Shown here in pieces: positions 1 to 7,112 of a stretch of 41,956 nucleotides of DNA; the stretch's first letter is position 1, and each line of letters begins with the position of its first letter. Source of the stretch: CSP1-5 sp964348275 (GTDB lineage: Bacteria > Methylomirabilota > Methylomirabilia > Methylomirabilales > CSP1-5); contig CAYGBT010000026.1 in NCBI GenBank assembly GCA_964348275.1, positions 1 to 41,956 on the forward strand, in the 5' to 3' direction. A model generated the notes under the pieces. The model worked only from the letters and a program-made list of their open reading frames with translations. It was not told where the DNA came from and made no database searches. A program made the translations under genes and the position numbers.

Positions 1-530
1 TGCGAGGTGGTGATCCCCAGATAGCGTATCTTCCCCTGTGCTTTCCACTCCCGTAACGTGTGAATATGGATCTTCCAATGGAGTAGATTATGGATCTGCA
101 TGAGGTCGATTACCTTGACGCCCATGCGTGTCATTGATCGTTGCATTTGTTCGATGCCGGATTCTTTCCCGTACGTCCAGACTTTCGTCGCGACGAACAA
201 GCCCTCGGTGTTCTTCGTGGTTTTGAGCAATTCGCCCACCAAGCCCTCGGCCGGGCCGTACATCGGGGACGAATCGATCAATTGGCCGTCATGATCGAAG
301 AAGGCCTGCATGACCTCGCCTAGTTGTTGCTTGTTGACATCATGACTGAACGTCTGGTACGTCCCCAAGCCGATGATCGAAAGCCGCTCGCCGGAAGATG
401 GGATGGCGCGCTTGATCACAGGAGCTCTTGCAGCCAACAATCCATGCGGCCGCAGTGCCATGATGGCTGACATCACACATGTGGCTCTCAAGAAATGTCT
501 CCGTGAAATGGCGATTTCATGGTACTTCAT
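1..530 (-). CDS. Aldo/keto reductase with Tat signal (3' end beyond window)
   Basis: About 176 N-terminal residues are visible, read from ATG at 530 toward the window edge. GGAGGA at 537-542 sits 6-7 nt upstream and fixes the start. The N-terminus carries a twin-arginine motif (SRRHFLRA) followed by a hydrophobic stretch, so export by Tat is predicted. The body then begins like an AKR barrel: GLGTYQTF, LIDSSPMYGPAEGLVGELL (catalytic Asp and Tyr of the tetrad), VATKVW (catalytic Lys) and DLMQIHN (catalytic His). AKRs are NAD(P)H-dependent carbonyl reductases and are usually cytosolic, so a Tat-exported one is uncommon. Substrate unknown. It lies about 100 nt downstream of the regulator gene on the same strand and need not be co-transcribed with it. 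Confidence 0.85.
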   Translation of the reverse strand, partial: MKYHEIAISRRHFLRATCVMSAIMALRPHGLLAARAPVIKRAIPSSGERLSIIGLGTYQTFSHDVNKQQLGEVMQAFFDHDGQLIDSSPMYGPAEGLVGELLKTTKNTEGLFVATKVWTYGKESGIEQMQRSMTRMGVKVIDLMQIHNLLHWKIHIHTLREWKAQGKIRYLGITTS

Positions 531-633
531 TGAGTCATCCTCCAATCGCCCAGATAGATATTCGTTGCAAAGCCAATTCTTCCTATAGGCTCTTTGGGGC
601 TCGGGCCAACAATTACGTGGTCTACCGTTTAGT

Positions 634-1668
634 CTAAGCCCGGCTTCCCGTCCGGGCGAAATCTGGCAGCCGGAATTTACGCCGGTAGGCGCCTGGGGTG
701 ATCCGCGTGGTCCGCTTGAACAGACGCCGGAAAAACGCCGGATCCTCGTAGCCGACGTTCCAGCTGATCTCGTCAATCGGCGTGTCGGTTCTCTCCAGCC
801 GACGCTTCGCGGCCTCGACGCGGAGGTGCTGCACGTATCCAATCGGGGAATACCCCGTGGCTTTCGTGAAGCGACGCTTGAAGCTTCGCTCGGCCAGACC
901 AGACCGCTTTACCATCTCCTCGACCGGAGCCGCAACAGCGAAATGGTCGCCTAACCATTTCTGGGCGTCCAGAACAGCCGCATCTCCGTGATCGGTCGGT
1001 GCCTCGAACACCACGTAGGGTCCTTGGCCGTCCACATGCCACTGCAGGAGCATGAACTTGGCGATCGCTTGCGCCGCCGCGGGCCCGACATGCCGGGCGA
1101 CGAGGTAGAGCACTAGGTCGTGCCACGACGCCGACGCGCCCGACATGACGAACTGCTGGCGGTCGCCTGTGGCGACAAGCACCTTCTCAAGGCGCAGGCG
1201 GACCTTCGGGAAGTTTCGGCTGAAGGTCCGGGCGTAGGCCCAGTGGATCGTGGCTTCGCGGCCGTCGAGGAGGCCTGTCTCGGCAAGCAGCAGGACCCCG
1301 GAACAGGCTGAACACAACATCGCTCCCCGGGCATGCATATCATTGAGCCACTTCACGACCGCTGGGTAACGGCCGGGAATCCACTCACCCCCCTCGACCA
1401 TCATTGAAGGGATGATGATGATATCCGTGCGGTCGAGTTCGTCCACCGTGCGATGGGCGGGGACCGGCAGCCCGCTTGCCGTCCGCGTGTGCGCATGAAC
1501 GGGCGCCACAATCTCCGTCTGGAAGGGGTTCTCATCGGGCACCGCGTCGTCGAAGGTGCCGACCAGCTCAAAGCAGTTCAGCACGTCGTAGAGGCCGCTC
1601 AGCGGCGAGGCCATGGAGTCGGGAATCGCCACCAGACTCACGTGGATGCGCCGCCCCCCTTTGGTCAT
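634..1668 (-). CDS. GlxA-type transcriptional regulator (DJ-1/PfpI domain + AraC HTH)
   Basis: 344 residues from ATG 1668, chosen because AAGGAG lies just upstream; an in-frame ATG at 1734 has no such site. The N-terminal 190 residues form a DJ-1/PfpI (glutamine amidotransferase-like) fold with a nucleophile-elbow-like SACSGVLLLAETGLL segment. In this family the domain acts as a ligand sensor. The C-terminal 100 residues are an AraC-type double helix-turn-helix (GLAERSFKRRFTKATGYSP, then DEISWNVGYEDPAFFRRLFKR). It is likely a DNA-binding regulator of an adjacent gene. It is divergent from the TPR gene at 1800, with about 130 nt shared upstream DNA that could hold its operator. The inducer cannot be told. 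Confidence 0.9.
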   Translation of the reverse strand: MTKGGRRIHVSLVAIPDSMASPLSGLYDVLNCFELVGTFDDAVPDENPFQTEIVAPVHAHTRTASGLPVPAHRTVDELDRTDIIIIPSMMVEGGEWIPGRYPAVVKWLNDMHARGAMLCSACSGVLLLAETGLLDGREATIHWAYARTFSRNFPKVRLRLEKVLVATGDRQQFVMSGASASWHDLVLYLVARHVGPAAAQAIAKFMLLQWHVDGQGPYVVFEAPTDHGDAAVLDAQKWLGDHFAVAAPVEEMVKRSGLAERSFKRRFTKATGYSPIGYVQHLRVEAAKRRLERTDTPIDEISWNVGYEDPAFFRRLFKRTTRITPGAYRRKFRLPDFARTGSRA

Positions 1669-1799
1669 TTCAGTCTCCTTTGGCATAAATGAACCGATTG
1701 TGGCGATTCTAGCTCTTACATCGGGCTCGCGCAACCGCTATCGTCTGGGCGTCGAGATCGTGAAGAACCGATGTGAGTAACCGAAAGGAGGGTGACGTC

Positions 1800-3638
1800 A
1801 TGACCATCAACGAACGGAAGCGGAACAATCTCGTGATGACGCTGGAAAAATCCTCGATCGGCACTCTGTTGCTGCTCGCTGCGCTGGCCTTAGCGCCCGC
1901 CGGACGGGTCGAGGCACACCAGGACGAGAGGCACGACCCGCGGGCCCTCGCGGAGGACCCTCGTCTGGCGCCGGGGCAGATTGCCCCGCTGCTCGAGGGA
2001 CTGGGCGATCATCACCACGAGGTGACGACGAAGTCCGAGCGGGTCCAGCGCTTCTTCGACCAGGGACTTAAGCTGACGTTCGGCTTCAACCACAAGGAGG
2101 CGCTGCGCGCCTTCAAGGAGGCCGCGCGGCTCGATCCCGATTGCGCCATGGCCTACTGGGGCTGGGCACTCGTCCTCGGCCCCAATCTCAACCTGCCCAT
2201 GCGATCCGACGTCGTCGGGCAGGCGTACGAAGCGATCCAGATGGCCGTCACACGCAAGGACAAGGTTTCCCAGAAGGAGCGAGACTACATCGACACCCTT
2301 GCCAGGCGCTACACGAACGATCCGAAGGCCGACCGCGGACCACTGGATAAGGCCTACGCCGAGGCCATGGCCGCGCTGCACACTAAGTATCCCGAGGACG
2401 ACGATGCCGCGACGCTGTACGCGGCGTCGCTGATGAACCTCACACCATGGGACTACTGGGCCAAGGACGGTCGCCCGAAGCACGAGAGCACCGAAACGGT
2501 CCTGGAGGTGCTGGAGTCCGTGATTGCCCGGAATCCTCACCACGCGGGCGCGCTGCACTACTACATTCACGCCGTCGAGCCCGTGCAGCCCGAGCGGGGT
2601 GAGCGCGCCGCGGATCTGCTGCGCGGCCTCGCGCCTGGCGCGGGACATCTCGTGCACATGCCCTCCCACATTTATATGCAGCTCGGCCGCTACGCCGAGT
2701 CGTTCGAGGCCAACGCCAACGCCGCGAAGGCCGACGAGGGCTACATCACCCAGTGCCGTGCCCAGGGGATCTACCCCCTGAATTACTACCCCCACAACGT
2801 GCACTTCTTGGCCTGGGCGGCGACTATGCAGGGCCGGAGCGGCGAGGCGCTGGTGGCAGCGCGCAAGGTGGCCTCCCGAGTGCCCAAAGACTTGCACGGC
2901 AACGACTGGGCGCTGTACCAGACGTTCCTCAGCATGCCCCTCGACGTCATGCTCCGTTTCGGTATGTGGGACGCAATCCTGGCTGAGCCTCAGCCGCCCG
3001 AGAACACGCGGTTCTGGACCGGCATGTGGCACTTCGCGCGGGGCATGGCTTACGCACACACGGACCGGATCACGCCAGCGCGACAGGAGCTGGCCGTCCT
3101 GGAGCAGATCGTGGAGGACCCGACCACGCCCGAAAATTTGATCGGCTTTAGCAACGCCGGCACCCTCCTCACTATAGCGCGGGAGGTGCTGGCCGGCGAG
3201 CTGCGCTTGAGGGACGGCGAGGTCAACCTGGCGCTCGCCCACCTCGAGCGGGCGGTGCGACTCGAGGACAGCCTGCGCTACAGCGAGCCTCCGGCCTGGT
3301 TCACGCCACCCCGGCACTACCTCGGCACGGCGCTACTCCGCGCGGGCCGTCCTCTCGAGGCCGAGGTGGTCTACTGGCAGGATCTGGCCAAGAACCGAGA
3401 CAACGGCTTCGCGCTGTACGGTCTCGCACAGGCGCTCGAGGCGCAGGGCCGGGACGACGAGGCGTCGAGCGTTCGCAGGCGCTTCGAGAAGGCCTGGGAG
3501 GCGGCGGACGTCACGCTCGCGCTCGGCGCGCAGGCTGGCGAAGCGCGCCTCGCAAACGTCTTCGGAAAAGCAGGCTTTAACAGGTTCCGCCGGGCCGCTG
3601 AGACACCGTTCAACTTGATTCTCGAGGCCCGCCCCTGA
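1800..3638 (+). CDS. Secreted tetratricopeptide-repeat protein
   Basis: 612 residues. ATG 1800 is preferred over the upstream GTG at 1773 because AAAGGAGGG lies 8 nt before it. A signal peptide is visible (GTLLLLAALALAPAGRVEA, cleavage likely before HQDERHD). The mature part has degenerate TPRs: near residue 90 (FDQGLKLTFGFNHKEALRAF, followed by AARLDPDCAMAYWGWALVLG), in the middle (HMPSHIYMQLGRYAESFEAN) and at the C-terminus (NGFALYGLAQALEAQGRDDE). The GHLVHMPSHIY signature is typical of a widespread family of uncharacterised exported TPR proteins in soil bacteria. No enzymatic motif is visible; a role in protein-protein interaction outside the cytoplasm is the safe inference. Divergent from the GlxA-type regulator, which may control it. 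Confidence 0.85.
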   Translation: MTINERKRNNLVMTLEKSSIGTLLLLAALALAPAGRVEAHQDERHDPRALAEDPRLAPGQIAPLLEGLGDHHHEVTTKSERVQRFFDQGLKLTFGFNHKEALRAFKEAARLDPDCAMAYWGWALVLGPNLNLPMRSDVVGQAYEAIQMAVTRKDKVSQKERDYIDTLARRYTNDPKADRGPLDKAYAEAMAALHTKYPEDDDAATLYAASLMNLTPWDYWAKDGRPKHESTETVLEVLESVIARNPHHAGALHYYIHAVEPVQPERGERAADLLRGLAPGAGHLVHMPSHIYMQLGRYAESFEANANAAKADEGYITQCRAQGIYPLNYYPHNVHFLAWAATMQGRSGEALVAARKVASRVPKDLHGNDWALYQTFLSMPLDVMLRFGMWDAILAEPQPPENTRFWTGMWHFARGMAYAHTDRITPARQELAVLEQIVEDPTTPENLIGFSNAGTLLTIAREVLAGELRLRDGEVNLALAHLERAVRLEDSLRYSEPPAWFTPPRHYLGTALLRAGRPLEAEVVYWQDLAKNRDNGFALYGLAQALEAQGRDDEASSVRRRFEKAWEAADVTLALGAQAGEARLANVFGKAGFNRFRRAAETPFNLILEARP

Positions 3639-3787
3639 ACTTCGGACGGATGCGTGAGGCGGTCACGATGAGGCACATGCTTCTGGCGCGAGCTTTTTTA
3701 GCGGGGGGCAGTGCAGCACTTTACTCCAGGAAATTCTCGCTGAACTGCCTAACAGAGACCTTATAATTCTCGGATCGACATGGACGC

Positions 3788-3819
3788 GAAAAACGGCGGC
3801 CCGCCGGAAGCGGGCCGCC
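3788..3819 (-). terminator. Intrinsic terminator of the lysine-rich protein gene
   Basis: A perfect 10-bp stem (GGCGGCCCGC at 3795-3804 with GCGGGCCGCC at 3810-3819) closes a 5-nt loop. On the minus strand it is followed by TTTTT. It lies 28 nt beyond the stop of the minus-strand gene at 3848-4069. Confidence 0.85.
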
Positions 3820-3847
3820 ACAGAGCGATGGGACAGCCGTGGGCGCC

Positions 3848-4069
3848 TTAGCGGCGCTTGCCGAGTTTCTTCCGCTTGACGAGCGCCCAGAGCTTCTTCG
3901 TCATGACGGCGGGTCCGATGGGCGCAGTCCCAAAGACCGACTCAAGCGTCTCCTTGCGCCCTTTGAAGCTGATCGAATAGCCTCCGAACGCCTTTTTCGA
4001 CTTGGTCGCCTTGGTCTTTTTCTTCTTCGCCTTCGCCTTCTTCTTCGGTTTCGCCCTCTTCTTCGCCAT
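3848..4069 (-). CDS. Small lysine-rich basic protein, possibly nucleic-acid binding
   Basis: 73 residues with GGAGGAGG just upstream of the ATG. The first 26 residues are almost all Lys, Ala and Arg (MAKKRAKPKKKAKAKKKKTK), like a histone H1-type tail. The remainder (SISFKGRKETLESVFGTAPI, then MTKKLWALVKRKKLGKR) resembles the short core of SWIB-like and related small bacterial basic proteins, in particular the TKKLW...KKKL segment. The resemblance is by eye only. The charge suggests DNA or RNA binding or nucleoid association. Monocistronic, with its own strong terminator. Confidence 0.75.
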   Translation of the reverse strand: MAKKRAKPKKKAKAKKKKTKATKSKKAFGGYSISFKGRKETLESVFGTAPIGPAVMTKKLWALVKRKKLGKRR

Positions 4070-4124
4070 TCACTCCTCCTCCCGTTTTTGGTGGTCGGAC
4101 ATCGGGCCCCATTACCCTCATGGG

Positions 4125-4200
4125 GGTATTACTACCACATCTAGGATGGGGAGCAAAGAAAAAATACTACCCCTAGGGGTGGCCCCTCCCCCCAATGAGA
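4125..4200. repeat. Short inverted repeats upstream of the basic-protein gene
   Basis: The stretch holds a self-complementary ACCCCTAGGGGT-type element, followed on the minus strand by a T-rich run. Just outside, at 4109-4126, lies TACCCTCATGGGGGTA. They may be promoter or terminator elements of the minus strand; no firm assignment is possible. Confidence 0.3.
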
Positions 4201-4226
4201 TTCGTGGATTGCAATTGCGTCAGACA

Positions 4227-4364
4227 CTACTCAGGCCATCTAACAGGATGACCGATAGAGTCCATCAAGCATAGGGCACCGTTGTTCAGAGCGGCCGGGA
4301 ATCGTTCGGCCAATGCTTCGGCCTTCGACGGATTGAAATCAGATTGTGCATTTGCTGCTGCCAT
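4227..4364 (-). pseudogene. Truncated SAM-methyltransferase N-terminus (remnant)
   Basis: A 45-codon reading frame starts at ATG 4364 behind a good GGAGG. It reads FNPSKAEALAERFPAALNNG, then ALCLMDSIGH. This matches the conserved N-terminal helix of a class I methyltransferase family, in which (A)EAFAxRMLxxLNxGALALMxSIGH precedes the RTGLFD segment. After IGH the similarity stops, and a TAG follows five codons later. No methyltransferase core is present downstream. I read it as a decayed gene start that kept its ribosome binding site. A functional micro-protein is the alternative. Confidence 0.5.
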
Positions 4365-4463
4365 GACGATTTCCTCCCCCGTCCCGCTACCTTAACGCTG
4401 CCCTGCCCCACGGCAAAACCTAATGATGTATCCTGTCCCTGGAAATGTCTACTTTTTTGATGC

Positions 4464-4492
4464 TTGACATGATTTATCCTGTGGGCGATAGT
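4464..4492 (+). promoter_or_regulatory. Sigma70-type promoter of the DsbA-like gene
   Basis: A perfect TTGACA (4464-4469), 17-nt spacer and GATAGT (4487-4492, 4/6 match). Expected start of transcription is near 4499, about 75 nt before the chosen ATG. This rules out the in-frame ATG at 4445 as the translation start. Confidence 0.65.
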
Positions 4493-4573
4493 GGGTTTTT
4501 AGATGAAATTCACGCCCCGGGAAGGTCTTTTGCTTTCTTGAGCGATATGGGGATAGGAACAAGGGGGAAGCGG

Positions 4574-5356
4574 ATGAAATCGATGCGCCGTGCTGTGTGC
4601 ATTATGGCGTCCCTGGTTCTGATCACCACGCTCGGCCTGGGGTGTCAGTCAGAATCGGGATCCGAGACCGATATTGCTAGCCTGAAAAGCGATGTGGAAC
4701 GCATGCGAACCGAGCTTGCGGATGTCAAAGAAGAGCTGGAGCGCATTCGCCAATTCATCTCGCGAGCCACCGGCCAACCGACCCAACCTCAACGCGTCGT
4801 GGCCGATGTGAGCATTGCCGGAAATCCCATGATGGGAAAGAAGGATGCACCAGTCACCTTGGTCGAATTCTCCGATTACCAATGCCCCTTTTGTAAGAGG
4901 TTCTTCCAGAGCACACTCCCGACGCTCAAGACGGAATACATCGAGACCGGGAAGGTTCGCTATGTCTTCCGGGACTTTCCCCTTGATCGGATCCATCCTC
5001 AGGCCCGTAAAGCAGCCGAAGCGGCCCGCTGTGCCGGGGACCAGGACAAGTACTGGGAGATGCACGACCTGCTCTTCGAGAACCAGCAGGCGCTCCAGGT
5101 GGATAACCTCAAGACCTATGCCCGTCGACTCAATTTGGACGCCGGAGCTTTCGATGCGTGCCTGGCGAAGAGCAAGTACGCTGCCAAGGTCCAGAAGGAT
5201 CTCGACGATGGGGTGAAGGCCGGCATCCGAGGGACGCCCGGCTTTTTCATCGGCAAATCGGGATCGGACGACACCATCCAGGGAACCCTAATCAGCGGGG
5301 CCCATCCGCCACGAGTCTTCCGTCACGCGATCGACAGTTTCCTTCAAGAAAAGTAG
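4574..5356 (+). CDS. DsbA-family thioredoxin-fold lipoprotein
   Basis: 260 residues. A lipoprotein signal peptide ends in the lipobox LGLGC (Cys24). A coiled-coil stalk follows (about residues 33-63: SLKSDVERMRTELADVKEEL). The thioredoxin/DsbA domain carries CPFC (C104-C107) after VTLVEFSDYQ and a cis-Pro loop (GIRGTPGFFIG). By family it is a membrane-anchored extracytoplasmic thiol oxidase or isomerase of the DsbA/BdbD/ScoI type (Thioredoxin_4). ATG 4574 is chosen from the lipobox geometry, an AGGGGGAAG ribosome-binding site and the promoter position. It is 156 nt upstream of the Trx/NHL selenoprotein gene on the same strand, and the two could act in the same extracytoplasmic redox pathway. 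Confidence 0.9.
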   Translation: MKSMRRAVCIMASLVLITTLGLGCQSESGSETDIASLKSDVERMRTELADVKEELERIRQFISRATGQPTQPQRVVADVSIAGNPMMGKKDAPVTLVEFSDYQCPFCKRFFQSTLPTLKTEYIETGKVRYVFRDFPLDRIHPQARKAAEAARCAGDQDKYWEMHDLLFENQQALQVDNLKTYARRLNLDAGAFDACLAKSKYAAKVQKDLDDGVKAGIRGTPGFFIGKSGSDDTIQGTLISGAHPPRVFRHAIDSFLQEK

Positions 5357-5447
5357 ACAACCCACGGCCAGCGACTCGGACATCTGGTCTCTCCCCCCCA
5401 CATGACATGCCAAGGAGTATCATTGTCGTCCACATAAAGAATGTCGA

Positions 5448-5484
5448 TTGATATATGTCAAGTTATACATGAATAAATATATTC
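5448..5484 (+). promoter_or_regulatory. AT-rich palindromes upstream of the selenoprotein gene
   Basis: TTGATATATGTCAA (5448-5461, one mismatched pair) and GAATAAATATATTC (5471-5484, 5-bp arms) lie 10 nt apart in an unusually AT-rich stretch about 30-65 nt before the start codon. They look like operator half-sites overlapping a promoter. No clean -35/-10 pair could be chosen. Confidence 0.4.
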
Positions 5485-5512
5485 TAATTATCTGTAAATA
5501 TGGAGCACTGTG

Positions 5513-7006
5513 ATGCGTAGTGGCGTTCCACGACACACAGTCCGGGCACCCGAGTTTCCCCTGGGCCTCGAGTGGCTCAACACCGACCGGCCCCTGACCT
5601 TGAAAGAGCTTCGTGGGAAAGTGGTTCTCCTGGACTTCTGGACGTACTGCTGAATCAACTGCATGCACGTGCTACCGGAGCTGGAGGCTCTGGAGAAAAC
5701 TTTCCCCACCGAACTGGTCGTCATTGGAGTCCATTCCGCCAAGTTCCCGAACGAGCGAGACGCAGAGAATGTGCGGCACGCCATCCTTCGCCACAATCTG
5801 GCGCATCCCGTCGTGAACGACGACCAGTTCATCATCTGGCGGAGCTATGCTGTTCATGCGTGGCCCACCCTCATCCTGATTGATCCCGAGGGATATATCG
5901 CGGAGATGGTCGCTGGCGAGGGGCACAGCAATCACCTTCGCCGGAGCATTACTGGTCTGATCCAGGAACACCGGGAAAAGGGAACCCTCCAAGAAGGCCC
6001 GGTGGACTTCAAACGAGAGCAGATGCCCGGCCTTCCTCTCGCCTTCCCGGGAAAGGTCCTCGCCGATGTTGGCGGGAATCGGCTCTTCATCGCTGACACC
6101 GGCCATCATCGCATCGTCGTCTGCGAGCTCAGCGGGAAGATCCTCGATGTTGCAGGCACAAGCAAGCCCGGGGCCACCGACGGACCCTTTGACCAGACTA
6201 CATTTCGCTCACCCCAGGGAATCGCCTTGGCTGGAAACCTTGTCTATGTCGCCGACACAGAAAACCACTTGATCCGCCGTGTCGATCTACGGTCTCGGAC
6301 GGTTAAGACGATCGCCGGCGATGGCCGGCAGGGGGCCGCCATCCGGCAGTGGGGGCGGGCTCGTCAGATGTCGCTGAATTCCCCGTGGGACATCTGCCTG
6401 GTGGGCGACAGACTGTACATCGCCATGGCAGGTTGCCATCAGGTCTGGGTGATGGACCTCACCAAAGCGCAGCTCGCGCTTTTCGCGGGCACCGGCCTGG
6501 AACAGATCCTCGACGGACCCCGCCTGGATGGTACCCTGGCCCAACCCAGCGGGATCTGTACCGACGGCCAGGTACTCTACGTCGCCGACAGCGAGGTGAG
6601 CGCTATTCGATCCATCGATCTCAACCACCCAGGTTGGCTCAGAACGCTCGTTGGCCAGGGACTTTTTATTTTTGGGGATCATGACGGGATCGGAGAGGAA
6701 GTTCGGCTCCAGCACCCACTAGGGATTTCCTGCGCCGGGGGACAGATCTACGTGGCCGATACGTATAACCATAAGATTAAGGTCCTCTACCCCACGATGC
6801 GGGCGGTCAAAACCCTCTTTGGCACCGGTCGGCCAGGCCAGCGCGACGGGCGGGACGCCGAGTTCTCCGAACCCGGAGGCCTGAGTGCAGTCGAAGACCG
6901 GATTTACATCGCCGACACCAACAATCACCGAATCTGCGTTGCCGACCTCTCCTCCGCAGAGGTTACGACCCTCACCCTGGTCCCGCTAGAACCCTCTCAG
7001 ACCTGA
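5513..7006 (+). CDS. Thioredoxin/NHL-repeat protein with in-frame UGA (probable selenoprotein)
   Basis: Read from ATG 5513 (GGAG 7 nt upstream), one frame runs to 7006, interrupted only by TGA at 5651-5653. With UGA read as selenocysteine the protein has 497 residues. Residues 10-165 form a TlpA-like thioredoxin domain: APEFPLGLEWLN, KVVLLDFWTYC, then U47-I-N-C50-MHVLPEL, later WRSYAVHAWPTLILIDPEG. Relatives, including human NHLRC2, have CCINC here, so UGA replaces exactly the nucleophilic cysteine of the CxxC. Residues 190-490 carry six NHL-type repeats (FIADTGHHRIVV, YVADTENHLIRRV, YVADTYNHKIKVL, YIADTNNHRICVA and two weaker ones), giving a six-bladed propeller. No signal peptide is seen. 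The codons before and after the UGA are both well conserved, which argues against a decayed frame. A start at ATG 5663, just after the UGA, would remove the active site. Confidence 0.85.
5651..5693 (+). promoter_or_regulatory. UGA codon and candidate bacterial SECIS element
   Basis: 28 nt after the UGA (5651-5653) a 7-bp stem, CCGGAGC (5675-5681) with GCUCUGG (5687-5693, one G-U pair), closes the 5-nt loop UGGAG. This fits the published bSECIS model: apical loop 16-37 nt from the UGA, small loop with a G in its first two positions, upper stem of at least 4 bp. It lies within the coding frame, as bacterial SECIS elements do. SelB would bind it to deliver Sec-tRNA. Confidence 0.75.
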
Positions 7007-7036
7007 CTCTTGGCCCGCTTGCAACCGTAACATTCC

Positions 7037-7078
7037 TTTTGTACGGTACGAGGTCCACCTATAATAGGGCTTGTACGG
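7037..7078 (+). promoter_or_regulatory. Promoter with flanking direct repeats (aldo/keto reductase)
   Basis: A perfect -10 TATAAT (7060-7065) has a poor -35 (TTTTGT at 7037, spacer 17). The octamer TTGTACGG occurs twice, at 7039-7046 and 7071-7078. It brackets the -10 and expected start site and could be an operator pair. Confidence 0.5.
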
Positions 7079-7112
7079 CTCCTCGCACCCCGGTAGGAGG
7101 AAGGGGGCGGAC

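Noticed and set aside
1890..3317. 475-codon minus-strand open frame
   Set aside because: It is antisense to the TPR gene, has no family motif, and is the long shadow frame expected in GC-rich DNA.
5663..7006. Trx/NHL protein starting after the UGA
   Set aside because: This start would remove a conserved half of the thioredoxin domain and the active site. The ATG at 5513 with a ribosome binding site and the conserved upstream codons argue for readthrough.
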